Positions 42,677 to 53,652 of a stretch of 64,000 nucleotides of DNA are shown here, in pieces (within the stretch, counting starts at the first letter, position 1; every line of letters starts with the position of its first letter). The position numbers were made by a program, and so were the translations under genes. The notes under the pieces are model-generated. The model saw only the letters and a list, made by a program, of their open reading frames with translations. It had not been told where the DNA came from and did not search any database. This DNA is from Chondrus crispus. Lineage: Eukaryota > Rhodophyta > Florideophyceae > Gigartinales > Gigartinaceae. The stretch covers positions 341,444 to 405,443 of the forward strand of contig NW_005178533.1 of the NCBI RefSeq assembly GCF_000350225.1. The letters run 5' to 3'.

Positions 42677-44125
42677 ATGCACGCGCCGATGTACCCCCCC
42701 GGGGGAGTCTCGGCCCTGGAGGGCGAGCTGTGGCCCCGACCCCGAGACTTATGGGGTCCGAACTTGTACGACGATGCGCTACTCTTCGAGCGAGCCCCTT
42801 TTATGGCGCCGGAGGGTTTACGCGACGCGGAATTGATCCGTGCGTACGCGACGTCTACTGGGGAACTCCCTGGGGGTTTGAGCGTGGCAGCCGTCGGCTC
42901 TCGGGACTTCACGCGCCGCCTGGTCGTGGAGCCGGCTTTGTTACGTCCGGAACTCAGACGGGTGAACACGGAGACCCGTGTGGCCTTCGTAGGATTAATT
43001 CGCCAACTTATACGCCGTACCTTCTGTAACAGGCTCGTCCCTCGGGCTTGGAACCTGGACACCTGGGCGTATCGGGCGGATGGGGACCGGGTGTACTTTC
43101 CGAATCTGAAACGAATATTTGATGAACTCTGCATCCGGGAGGAAGAACCCTCGGTGGCCACGATGGCCTGGGACCGACCTCTGTTGCCGGAGGACTTCGC
43201 TCGATCCCCAGATCGGAGGCGCGACCCCGCGATGCATGCCAAGCTCAAGTTTGAGCGACGCATGCGTAATCGGATGGGGGTGTTCGTCGCATACGAATGG
43301 GTGGAGGTAAAGACATTCGAGCGGACGGTGTTGAGCACGCGGTATCCTGAGATACCGGCGTGGTTTGCGCAGTACGAAGTCCCTGCGGACTTCATTGCGG
43401 AAATTCCCCCGTGCGTGGTGTACTTTGGACTGAATCTCACGGAGGACCCTCAGTCCGCACGCTGGATGGTTTTTCTCAGTGAGTGGCTCGCCTTAGTTGC
43501 GGGGCGGTTCTTGAAGTACGCCCACGAGGGGCGGTTATTCATCCTCCCGACCATGGTCGTGGAGTGGTTGCACCGGCTGGACTGGATGCGCATCCTGGGT
43601 AGCACAGAAGCACAGCGACAGTTACGGGTCCTCCTGGCTCTCCACGGGGACATCGACTGGTCGCGCGTCCCTTACGCTCAGGGCCATCACTTCGACAACC
43701 CCCGGAGCACGCACTACTCCTCTGGGAGACAGCATGACGCGGGCCGCCCGGACCGTGGCAACTGGGTCCGGCTCGACAGCGGAACGCTTCGCCTGGACCA
43801 ACCGGAATTACTGAGGGGAGCGGAAGGGATTGCCGAAGGAGGCGGCAGAGGGGGACGTTCCGGAGAAGTCCGGGTCGCGGAGCGAGAGGGCGAGGGTCGG
43901 CGCGTCCGGCGTCGCGGCGTCGGTTTCGGGAAGGGTACTGAGGACCCCCGCCCGAGGGGGGTGGAGCGACGCGATACAGCGACGATGACGGACGCCGAGC
44001 TGCGCGGTTGGCTGAAGGATCCGCAATGGCGAGAACAGCTACATCGTCTGCTCGCGGAGGGGACGTCGGAGCCGAGCAAGGTCGCGGCAGGTGAGCCCGC
44101 GGGGGACGCGCTCGCGGCCTCCTAG
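42677..44125 (+). CDS. Antisense ORF of E5 (482 aa), unknown family
   Basis: An uninterrupted ORF lies on the strand opposite to gag-pol. The first ATG is at 42677 (MHAPMYPPGG); the frame is open from 42635 using GTG. The protein has blocks VYFPNLKRIFDEL, FERRMRNRMGVFVAYEWVEV, IAEIPPCVVYFGL and FLSEWLALVAGRFLKYAHEG. These match, in order, the E2 antisense ORF blocks RLFDLF, the Arg-rich FHMWHTTEFFAV, LETPQYLCV and LSEWAVLALLCFLHAARDG. The C-terminal 150 residues are Gly/Arg/Glu-rich. It ends 100-500 bases before a tandem repeat whose units carry AATAAA in this orientation. Full openness while pol carries stops suggests selection or a recent origin. No known family is recognised. Confidence 0.65.
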   Translation: MHAPMYPPGGVSALEGELWPRPRDLWGPNLYDDALLFERAPFMAPEGLRDAELIRAYATSTGELPGGLSVAAVGSRDFTRRLVVEPALLRPELRRVNTETRVAFVGLIRQLIRRTFCNRLVPRAWNLDTWAYRADGDRVYFPNLKRIFDELCIREEEPSVATMAWDRPLLPEDFARSPDRRRDPAMHAKLKFERRMRNRMGVFVAYEWVEVKTFERTVLSTRYPEIPAWFAQYEVPADFIAEIPPCVVYFGLNLTEDPQSARWMVFLSEWLALVAGRFLKYAHEGRLFILPTMVVEWLHRLDWMRILGSTEAQRQLRVLLALHGDIDWSRVPYAQGHHFDNPRSTHYSSGRQHDAGRPDRGNWVRLDSGTLRLDQPELLRGAEGIAEGGGRGGRSGEVRVAEREGEGRRVRRRGVGFGKGTEDPRPRGVERRDTATMTDAELRGWLKDPQWREQLHRLLAEGTSEPSKVAAGEPAGDALAAS

Positions 44126-44219
44126 TCGCCGGTGCGAGGCGACCACGCTGTGAGGACCCCAACGGCGGTCGCCTCCGGAGGGCTCGTGCGGCACGAGGGG
44201 GGACGCGACGCGTAAGGTC

Positions 44220-44650
44220 AGTGTTACCGCGCGTAGCAGCGTGCCGGAGACGATTGGCGAATATCGTGGTGCGGCAGGTAGTCTCGCCCAAAGAGAGGGA
44301 GTATACGACATGAAGTCGGAAGTAGGGTCGCGGCGCGCGGCGGTGAGGGCGGACTGTCAGCGACAGCGCAGTGCGGAAGGTAATTCTCGTCGATGGCGAG
44401 GGAATAAAACGACACAAAGTCGGAAGTAGGGTCGCAGCGCGCGGCAGTGAGGGCGGACTGTCAGCGACAGCGCAGTGCGGAGGGTAATTCTCGTCGATGG
44501 GGAGGGAATAAAACGACACGAAGTCGGAAGTAGGGTCGCAGCGCGCGGCGGTGACGGCAGGCCGTCAGGGACTGCGCACCGCGGAAGTTAATTTTCGTCG
44601 AGGGCGAGGGAATAAAACGACACGAAGTCGGGAGTACGAATCACCCGTTT
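44220..44650. repeat. 104-bp tandem repeat block in E5 (about 3-4 copies)
   Basis: AAGTCGGAAGTAGGGTCG recurs at 44313, 44417 and 44521 (period 104), with a related copy at 44635. Each unit contains GGGAATAAAACGACAC or a close variant, thus an AATAAA on the plus strand. The block lies between the antisense ORF and the convergent end of pol. Confidence 0.9.
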
Positions 44651-45376
44651 TGGGCGGCACTTCGTAGAGGGTGCCACCGGTAGACGGGGAGTGGTTCTGG
44701 GTTCCCTCACGAAGACAGCGTCTTCTTCAAGCGAGCACCAATTTTTCTTCTCCCCCGTGCGGGCCGAGGCCCGGGACACGCTATAACGTGGGCAAGGACT
44801 TTGTCAAAGCGTGTACCAATTTTTCGCCTCTCCCGTGCGGGTAGGGGCCCGGGACATGCTATGCTGAAGGGCATAGCGGTTGCGGTCGCCGCGTACGAGA
44901 TGGTCCCGTACGGGGAGAGGACGCGGCAAAGCGCGCGAACGGAACGACGCACATGTCGGGCTGGTGGCTCGGTCTTGAGGCGGGAGCGAATCGTTGCCGA
45001 CGGACGCGTGAGACCGGGGTGGATACCACAGTTGCTTGACGTGGGAGGGGAGCATCTTTCTCTCCCTTCGCAGGGGGTGGTGACCCGCGAGGGCGTGGGG
45101 AGAGGGAGCGACTACTGTACCGCAGGGCGAGACACCGTCAACCGCTCCCGGAAGGGACGGGTAGGTGTCTGTTCTCGCCCGGGAGTGGGCCTCCCCAACC
45201 AAAAAATGAAAAATCAAACCATTCCCAAAAAATCAAAAAAATCAAATACGACAGGTGGGCGGCGTTGACTGGCTAGGGCGTCCGGCGGCGGTCCGCGTCG
45301 ACGCGTCGCGTGTTTCCAGAGGCTCCATAGTAGGCTATCGTACCTCAACCGAGGTGCTGGAGCGCGATCCATCCCT
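44651..45376. other. Spacer of E5 between tandem repeats and pol
   Basis: No supported gene. A direct repeat CACCAATTTTTCTTCTC / TACCAATTTTTCGCCTC with following GTGCGGG...GGCCCGGGACA(C/T)GCTAT lies at about 44738 and 44815, about 76 bases apart. An A-rich run is at 45200-45250. Confidence 0.5.
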
Positions 45377-48300
45377 CTAATTCCCGATTCCCACGCTGTC
45401 GGGATGCCCCCATAGAGCGCGGTCGGGGATTGGTACCCGCATCCTTCGGCAATATCGCGCGACCGAGTTGTAGTCGACTTGACCGGCGGGCTCCCAGGTC
45501 GACTCGGCGTCGCTGTACCCGTACCAACGTACGCGAAACAGGGGGAGCCCGTCATCTCCCGGCCCGTGCCCGGTTAGCGATTGCACGACGTAGGTGTCGG
45601 TGGGGTCTCCTGCAGAGGAAGCAGGAGGGAGGGCCTGCCCCGAAGGCACGCGTAGAGGTACGCGGAAGGCGTCGGGTCGGAACGTGCACCTCGCGGCCAG
45701 GTGCGCCGCGCCCGACGAGATGAACGCGCGGTGAGCGGGATCGGTCGCCGGGGGGGGAGGCCCTGTCGCGGCGGGGCGCGGGTGGTTCCGTAGGGTCCAC
45801 TGTTGGCTCGTGGGGTTCCCTCGCCGTTTGCGAGCGCGTAACGGGACGCGTTTCCTTCGTTAGGGGTCTTGAGTCCGGCGGCGGGTGGCGGTTTGCTGTT
45901 TCGGGGCGGTTCGCCCCGATTCGAGAGCGGAACCCAGCGAGACGTGTGAGGGCGTCCTCGGTTCTTCCGCCGATGATGGCGTCCATCAGCCCCGGCGGCC
46001 GCGGCCTTGCGAGCGCCGGTGTCGCGGGGGTCCCTTCCGAAGGGGTCGCGTCGGGGAGGTTTTCGTCTTCCCCGTTTGAGGACCCCGGTCCCAGCGGGGG
46101 GTCTGTCACGTTGCTACGAAGCGGGGGAGACCTGACGACCCGGTCGCGAGAGAGCCGGTCCTTCAGTCCCGTCCCCCGTAAGATGGTGACGGTGTGGTCG
46201 TCCACCTGTACGACAGGGAAGGGTCCCTCGGTTTGCGGTGTGAGCTTATTGTTAACCCGGTCCTTGTCCGTTTTTTCCTCGGAGCGTAGCGCAGCCTCGC
46301 GGTTCACGAGTACCTAATCCCCCACCCGATAGTCCGGGGTGGGGTGGCGTATCCGATTATCGAAATCGTTCTTATACCGCTCCTGTCCGGCCAGCAAGTT
46401 GCGGCTGGCCGTCGATATCAGGCTGCGGAGCCACGCTAGGTAGCGGATCTTGAACTGCGCCTTTGACGCGGATGGGTCCAACAGCGGCGTTTGTTGCAGG
46501 GATAACGGACTCGGGGTCCGGGATAATACCAGGTCGAACGGCCGCATACCGATCATCCTGTTCGCCGTGCAATTATAGCCGTACGTCAGCGCATCCGTGT
46601 ACTGATCCCAGTCACGTTGATTATCGGCGAGGTAATGCCGGAGGGTGGATACCAACGTCCGGTTGAATCTTTCCACCTGCCCATTCGTTTGGGGGTGATA
46701 GGCCGTGGTGAACACGCTCTCAATTGAGAGTATCTTGCACACGGCGAGGAAAAACCTCGAGGTGAATTGTCCCCCGTTATCGGAGAGAAGTTTCACTGGG
46801 GCGCCGTATACGAACACCCAGTGGGAAATAAACGCCTGAGCAACCGTTTCAGCGGTAATCCTCTTGAGCGGGACCGTCCTGGTCAGCTTGGAGTATCTGT
46901 CCGTCATCACCAAGAGGTAACGGTTTCCTCTTGGTGTACGGGGAAGTTCGCCGAGAATATCGATGGCGATGTACTTCAGGGGCCCTGACGGAGGAAATGT
47001 CTTCAACTCAGAGTTGTGCTTCCGCAGTTTGATGCGTGCCTTCGCGCAGTCGGGACACATCCTTACGGTCGCGTAGGAGTCCACCGACATGCTTGGCCAA
47101 TAAAACCGCTGTCTTAGCGGATAGAACAATCGCCTGCCTCCCGGATGGCCGGAGGTGGCGGGATAATGCGACAAGTACAGCAACCTTTCCCGGAGGGTTG
47201 TGGGCACTACGATCTGTTCCACACCGTCGAGGTGGGCTTTCCGGCAGACCAGCCCTTCCTGATTCACAAAGAATCGGGACCGGCGCAATTCAGCGATCCC
47301 CTCCCCCTTCTCAAGACGGGAAGTCACCTCCTTACAAAATAGATCGGAGTGCTGTTCACGAGAGAAGTCTTCGTGGGTTATCGCGGCCATCGAGGCCGGA
47401 GGGTCCAGCGCGTAGCAGCCCGCAGAAATTTCGACGTCGGTGGTGTCGTAGGTCTCCTCTTGATGCTGAGGCTCATCGTGGAAATTCATGACGGTGTAGC
47501 AAGGAATTTCTTCGTCGATCAGGATAGTCGTGCCTCCCGTCGATGGGATACGACTCAGCCCATCGGCGAGGCAGTTCTTGATTCCCTTCACGTAAGTTAC
47601 GTCGAAGTCATACTCGGCAAGGCGCAAGCGCCACCGGGCAAGTCGGCCACTCGCATCGGAGAGGTTCATCAGCCGCGGCAGGGAGTGGTGGTCGGTGTTG
47701 ACCGTGAACCGCTCCCTTTCCAGGTACGGGCGGAGCGTCTGTACCGCCCATACGATGGCGAGGCATTCCTTTTCGTTTGTCGAGTAGTTGCGTTCTGCTG
47801 ACGAGAGCGTGCGTGACCAATACCCGACAGGGTACCAGTGTCCATCCTCGTGGGTCTGCAGTAGTGTGCAGCCCAACTGAGCGTCTGACGCATCCGTGTC
47901 CAGTGAGTAGGGGCGCCCCAGTCTTGAGAGTTTTAAGACCGGAGGCGAAATTAAGCACTCCTTCAGTGTCTGGAAGGCCGTGGTCTGCTCTTCATCCAGA
48001 TCGGGGAGGACATCCGGCTCTCCGTTTCGGAGCATAGCCGTAAGGGGCGCCGCTATCTTGGCGAAATGATCGACGAAACGTCGGTAGACATTACACATTC
48101 CCAAGAACGAGCGCAGCTCGGTCTGGGTCCGTGGTTGAGTCGCTTCTGAGAGCGCTTTCACATTCTTCGGGTGGACCTCGAGTTCGCCCGGTCGAATGAT
48201 ATGTCCCAGGTACTCGACAGAGTCCTGAAAAAACTTGCACTTGTTAAGTTTAAGTGATAATCCCTCCTGCTGCAGGGCACGGAGTATTATGTCCACATTC

Positions 48301-50015
48301 TTGAGGTGCGTGTCATAATCCTTGGAGAAGATTATGATATCATCCAGGTAGATGAGACAGCTCTTCCAGCGATAGCCTGAGAGGAGGATATCCAGCATAC
48401 GTTGAAAGGTGGCCGGGGCGTTCATCAACCCGAAGGGCATACAGTTGAATTGATACGTCCCGGCGTGGCACGTAAACGTGGTCTTCGGTCGATCCTCCTT
48501 GGCGACTGGAATTTGCCAGTACCCGGAGTTACAATCAAGGGTAGAAAAGACCTTGGCTTCCCCGAGTGTGTCAAGACACTCGTCCATGCGAGGGATAGGG
48601 TACGAAATTCGCACAGTCAACGCCTTCAGCCGTCAATAATCGATGCAGAAACGGAGGCTCCCATCTGACTTGGGGATGAGCACGACGGGGGACGCCCATT
48701 CGGACTTGGACCGGGAAATTACCCCGCGGGCTAACATCTCGTCAACCGAGGCTTGTTCCGCCTCACGGGCGCGGGGACCAGCTCGATAGGGCTGACATCG
48801 AAACGGCTTGGCGCCGGGGGTGAGTTCGATGCGATGCTCTGTCGCTCGAACTTCGCCCAAGTTTCCATCCCACATTCCGGCGTAAGGCGCGAGCATGGTG
48901 CGGACCTGCCCTCGCACTTGCGCCGGCAGGTGGTCCAGGGGAACCGCCTCCGGCGGGGGGGATGGCTCTGCTTGGGGGAGGGCTCCACGAGGGGGCCTCT
49001 CGCCCTGTAGAGGGGGGCTCCTCTCGGAGAATTCCGCGGCTAGGACCGCGTCCAACGGCATCGCCGTGCGCATCATCGCCCGCGGATGGGGAGTGACGAA
49101 GCCAACGACTTGGTTCTTTGACAACCTCTTGTTGGTGGTCGAGAAGTTCGCCATGAGGACCTTGAACTCTTGCAAAGGGGTGATGTGCACCTCCCCGTTG
49201 GAGAGGGAGATCCGATGCTTCGCATATAACTGCGGGTTCGCCTCGAGGACCGAGAGTCCGGCCCGTCCACTTGTGACGTATACCCAAATCTGGGTGCCCG
49301 CCGGGATCTCCACGGCGCGCGACACCTTGAGCCTCGGGAAAGTCCGCCCAGCGGCGGGGGCATACTCTTGCTCCGACGGGAGGGGAAGGGCGTTCGCGGC
49401 CCGAGACGCCGGCTTCCGGACGATGGGCATCTTAGTACCGTCGTCCAGTTCCACCTCCTTCCGCCGTGGGTAGATGGCTTCGACGAACTTGTCGTTAAAG
49501 TCGCACCCCAGTATCACGGGGGCGGCTAATCGTTCACAGACGATGAAGGTACACCTCATGGTGCGGTCACCTAACCGCACCACGAGGGGGATTTGGCCGC
49601 TCGTACGCAGTGGCCCCCCATTGGCGTCCGCGATCGTCGGGATTTCACCCGTAATAATCAGCGCTTCCCATCCGGAGGGAAGCGTGTCGGCCCGTACGAA
49701 ATTGGAGCCAGCTCCTGTATCCAATATTGCGAGCTGGCGCACCAATATCGACGGGGAAAATCCAAGGTCTGCGTAGACCTTGTAATTCCGCCGAGACAGC
49801 GCGAGCACTGTCTCGGGATGGCTAACACCTCTTGCAAGCGGGGGGGTGTTTCTCCGACATGGTCGGCGTAAGGTACCGAGCCGTTCGGGGTCGGGGTCTC
49901 CCTGGGATGGCCCAGTGTGTTTCCGGCCGAGTATCCGGTACCGCTTCTCCGTCTCGGGAGGTGAGGACGGTTCCGCCACCTTGGGCGAGTGATCCGGGGA
50001 TGTGTCCGTGTCCAC
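45377..50015 (-). pseudogene. E5 Pol: protease, RT, RNase H, integrase, chromodomain
   Basis: The protease has AILDTGAGSNFV. RT shows FCIDY-stop-RLKALTVR, where TGA 48633-48635 replaces an Arg codon, and intact YLDDIIIFSK. RNase H has SLDTDASDAQLGCTL. Integrase has HYPATSGHPGG with CPDC, DILGEL, SDNGGQF and QVERFNRTL, so D, D and E are intact. A TAG at 46314-46316 stands where a Trp is expected (YRVGD-stop-VLVN). A frameshift near 45650 precedes the chromodomain (YVVQSLTGHG ... WEPAGQVDY). Pol is in the -1 frame relative to Gag. Confidence 0.9.
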
Positions 50016-50041
50016 CTCAGCTGCTGCGGGCTGAGGTTCTC

Positions 50042-52230
50042 CTAGTTTTCTGGAGGAGGAGAAGCTTCCCCGGGGGGCGGAGCGGGCCTCGTCCCGGTAC
50101 CCGCACGCGGCGGCGGGCCGGCGACGGCTTCAGGGTTCATGACCCGGTTCGCCTCGTAACTGAGAAGGGCGACGGCTCGGAGGTACGCCTCCGGAGGCAC
50201 TCGGCTCTTTTGGGCCGCGGTCAACTTCTCGTACTGGTAGGGTACGAGGGTTACATCCTTCACCTTCATATCGCAGTCGGGGGAAATGTGGTCCCCGACC
50301 CGATAACAGGTGAAGCAGATGATCTGCGGGGACGTAGGCCCTCGGAGATCCTTCTGGTAATTACGGAACGTTTTCCCCGGTGGAAGTCCGCGAAAGCCCT
50401 CGGCGGGCTCTCGAGCGGGTTGATACGGCTTGCGCCGGTCGCCGTAAAACAGCGAGTCTCCGTCGTTGAAGGAGGATTCTTCCGTCGGGAGAGAAGGAGC
50501 CTCCCCGGCGTGGTCACCTTCGGTAGCGAAGTAGTTCTCGGCTCCCAGGGCCGTTTGAAAACTGGGAGGGGGGTCCGTCGACGTCGACGGGGCGCCATCC
50601 AGGGCAGCGAGAACCTGTTTAACCGGGCGGTGCTTCCCGAACTCCACGCGGCGCCCAGACCCGTGCTGGGCCGGGAAGGCGTCTCCGTGCGAACGCGCGT
50701 GGGCGACGGTATCCTCCAACGAGGATCGCGGTCGATCCTCGCGAGCTTGTAACACCAGCGGCTTGATCGCGGGGGTGAGCCCCTCAATGAAGAGGGTCGT
50801 CCTCTCGTATGCCGAGTGCACGTCCCCGCACCTTCCCAGGGCGGTGGACATTCGAGTAGCGTACTCGGTTTCCAATTCGCCCGGCTTCTGGCGTAGCTCC
50901 CTCAATGCCGTGAGAGCCCGCTCGATCTCGCGGTTCGTCGCATACATGCGTAACAGCCAATTGACGGCTGCAGCCCAGCTCGCGATCCCCTGAGATTTGC
51001 GGTGCAGTCCCCGCTGGGAGTCATACGCTTCCTTAGCGGGCGGAGCCAGCAGATAGGGAAGGGCCATCAGGGCTATCGCCTCGGTCATATTGGCGTTGTT
51101 AAAATTTTCCTTGCAGTGAGCCCGGAAACTGATGACCCTGATAGGATCTACCCCGCTGAATTTGTACTCCCCCATGGGTCATGCATGACCACGACGAGGT
51201 ACTGCAACCTCTTACGGGTGGTACCGTAGACCCGGTCGTCCAGGGTTGGGTCGGTTTCCACGAGGCGGTAGGCTCGGTAGTTGCACACCCCTCTGAACCG
51301 GTGGTTCGTCGGCTTCCAGACAGAAACATTTTTCTGTTTGGGGCCGAACGTCGGCGTTGGAGCCGTAAGGGACTCTGACTCGGAATCGGTCTCCGAGTCA
51401 GAGGAGGATGACGAGGACGGGCTCAAGTACCCGTCCGGAGGATAACCATAATTTCGTCCTTTGCGACGGTTCGCCTTCCGCTCTTTCCGACTGGGTTTGG
51501 ACTTTTTTCGTCGTCCACTCCCGTCGTCGTCTGAGCTTCCCCCTTGATCGGGGTTCCCTCCCCATAAATCCTGGGAAGGTAAATCGCCTTCAAGGTGGAC
51601 AGGTCTGGCGGAGGCTCCCTTGCGGGAGGCTCCAGCCGCGGTTCGCGACGCCTGCGGAGTGGCGGAGAATTGGGGAGCGGTCTCCATGGAGGGGACCGGT
51701 ATCCCCGCGGCTTGCAGCGCCGGCGTTGTCACGTTGGAAAAGAACAGGCTCTTATTCAACGGGGGCAACCCCTCCGCGGGAGGGAGAGTAGCTACTCCGA
51801 CTGTAGTCGGAGGGATTCCAGCAGCGGGGGCTGATGTTTGCGTCTTCAAGATGGCAATTTCTCGACGGAGGGCCTTGAGTTCCTCCGCCGTGGCGGTCTC
51901 CTCTTGCTTACGCAGGGTGGCAGCCTCCTTGGCGCTGGCAGCTATGTCCGGCTGCCAGGCCTTGGTGAGCACGCCTTCCAGGGTGGTTAGGCGATCGCGC
52001 TCTCGCGCGGCTTGTACCTCGGCTTGGGCCGCGATAGTTTCCTCAATAAAAGTCTTGAGGTTTTCTCGCAGCGCCGACGGTTGCGCTGCGAGCTTCTCCG
52101 CTACAGTATTGAGCGTGAATCTTTCGGCTTCTCGGAGAGTCTCGCGACAACTCCGAGTGATCCACGCCGCAACCGGCGGAGGCACGTCTCGAGGACCCGT
52201 CTCACGGGACGAATCGGACCCGGATACCAT
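50042..52230 (-). pseudogene. E5 Gag, one frameshift
   Basis: Starts at ATG 52230. Residues about 30-140 form a charged helical, coiled-coil-like region, then a Ser/Asp/Glu and Lys/Arg-rich linker. At about 51180 (HDP-MGEYKFSG) a single missing base shifts the frame, and the capsid-like domain continues to 50042, including LFIEGLTPAIKPLV. A knuckle CFTCYRVGDHISPDC is near residues 250-265 of the second part. The gag stop follows GAA AAC TAG, the same AAC-TAG end as E3 Gag (GCA AAC TAG). Confidence 0.85.
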
Positions 52231-52315
52231 AACCTTGAGCTTGTCGAAACCTGTTGAAACAGAAATAGGACACCTAGGACCAAAAACGGTAAGGGATAAG
52301 GGACACTCCGTAGAA

Positions 52316-52333
52316 TTCTAGGTCGGGAGACCA
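52316..52333 (-). promoter_or_regulatory. Primer-binding site of E5
   Basis: On the minus strand TGGTCTCCCGACCTAGAA begins three bases inside the LTR. Identical to the E3 site. Confidence 0.7.
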
Positions 52334-52336
52334 AAA

Positions 52337-52971
52337 TGTCGTGCACTGAGGGGGAAGGGTGGGATCCCCCTCTGGCAGAGCGCGCGCGTTCGGGGGGCGC
52401 GTGTAGGGGATTATCGGGAGACCACCCGTAAGGGACCGGTACGGGGCCGGGCGCGAAGCGCAGTAGGGGAAGTAAGGGAAAAAGAGGCAAAACAGAGCCC
52501 AGGAGGGGCGGAGCGGTAGGGACAGCTGTCGTGCGGAGAGCCGGGTATGGCGGGACAACGCGCGCGGTAGAGGCAGGAGGGAATCGGGACGTAGATGGCT
52601 CGCAGGGTACCGTCGTGGGACGGGGACCGACGCGAGGCTACGACTCCGTTCCAGAAACCCGAGTTGTAGACCCAAAGCTTCGTACGGTTTTACTCAGGGT
52701 CGGAAGTCGGCTATATACTAGCCGACGTCGGAGCTATAATTAATTAAACTAAAAAATACTAAATTGAACGACGGCGGCGATGGCCGGAGAAACTCCTCTT
52801 GGGAAGGTATGACAACCGTTACATGTGGGGAATGGCACCTGGACACAGCGGCCTTGATGCCCGGTTACAAGTGGCGTGAGGTACACGTGGGCACCGGAGG
52901 GGAGGGGGCAGGCCGCGCTGGCCGGGGACAGGTGTCCCGAATGAGAAGATGAGGGGTGTCAGTGCACCACA
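52337..52971 (-). repeat. 5' LTR of E5
   Basis: 635 bp with the same termini as the 3' LTR. Its outer edge abuts the interrupted Harbinger-like gene. Confidence 0.92.
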
Positions 52972-53327
52972 TTTCCGGCATGCTTCAGAGTTGTGAGCAT
53001 CATGAAGAAGGTATCTTTTGGCGTCACTCCACATCTACGTCCCCTTCCAGTATTCCAGGTTGCGACGATGTCTTCCCTAAGTATTTCCCAGACGGCATTG
53101 AACTCCTGGAGAGAAACATTTGTCATCTGCAAAACTGCACCAGTTACCCCTGATTCAAGAAAGGTATCCATTGGAGGACAATCGGATATGTCATCGTCTG
53201 ATTCCGATTCAGTTGCTTGTGAGTCGGGGGCGAAATCATCAAGCTGGTCTAGTCGGGCAGCGTGGTTGGATGTCAAAAGCTGCAGCGCTTTACCTGCTTG
53301 ACCGGTCGAAAGAGGAGGGATTTCCAT
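52972..53327 (-). pseudogene. N-terminal piece of a Harbinger/DDE4-like transposase gene, truncated by E5
   Basis: From ATG 53327 (MEIPPLSTGQ) an acidic lead (SESDDDISD) is followed by FNAVWEILREDIVATWNTGRG, VTPKDTFFMMLTTLKHAGN and then the E5 LTR. The GRG ... P(K)D ... L..LKH.G series resembles the N-terminal helical region before the DDE_4 domain in Harbinger-like transposases of oomycetes and algae. The catalytic domain is absent: the rest does not appear on the left side of E5. The frame is open further upstream to 53579 but that part looks non-coding. Confidence 0.5.
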
Positions 53328-53522
53328 AATGACAACGACAGGGAGACTGATTGAGAAGTGGGCGATACCCAGAGCGGGAACAGAGTGGTAATTAGTTGGT
53401 AGACAGAGACGAGGAAGGGGTTCAGGCTCCTTTGTGCGTTCTGCAGCACATGTTTTGGCGCTCATCAGTGGTACTAGTTGCCAGGCGTTTGCATTTGTCG
53501 ATTTGACGGCATTTATTAGCAC

Positions 53523-53546
53523 GAAGGCAGTGTTTGCGCAAACACT
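53523..53546. repeat. Perfect 20-bp palindrome
   Basis: CAGTGTTTGCGCAAACACTG lies just upstream of the Harbinger-like gene start. It could be a transposase or transcription-factor site, or part of an inverted repeat. Confidence 0.5.
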
Positions 53547-53652
53547 GTGTCTTTTATTGAAATCTTTATTTATATCCATGAAAACGTTAATATTTTGAGA
53601 TTACTTCATGGATTTTCTGATCATGCTGTAGTTGTGCTAAAGATACTGCTTT

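Larger units (their letters stand above)
41106..52971 (-). mobile_element. E5: Ty3/gypsy chromovirus (11.9 kb) with an antisense ORF, minus strand
   Basis: LTRs at 41106-41735 (3') and 52337-52971 (5') share ends TGTCGTGCACTGA and TCAGTGCACYACA, a 13-bp inverted repeat with one or two mismatches depending on the copy. The LTRs differ by many substitutions and small indels, so E5 is older than E2. Flanking 5-mers (CCATC and TTTCC) do not match, so there is no target duplication. Order on the minus strand: primer-binding site, gag, pol with chromodomain, tandem repeats, antisense ORF, minisatellite, polypurine tract, LTR. It interrupts a Harbinger-like gene on its right. Confidence 0.92.

Noticed and set aside
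41777-42682. 301-residue minus-strand ORF next to the E5 3' LTR
   Set aside because: Runs through the minisatellite and polypurine region. Low-complexity artefact.
43539-44519. 326-residue minus-strand ORF opposite the E5 antisense ORF
   Set aside because: Arg/Pro/Ser-rich shadow, and it would be on the gag-pol strand after the pol stop without any known domain.
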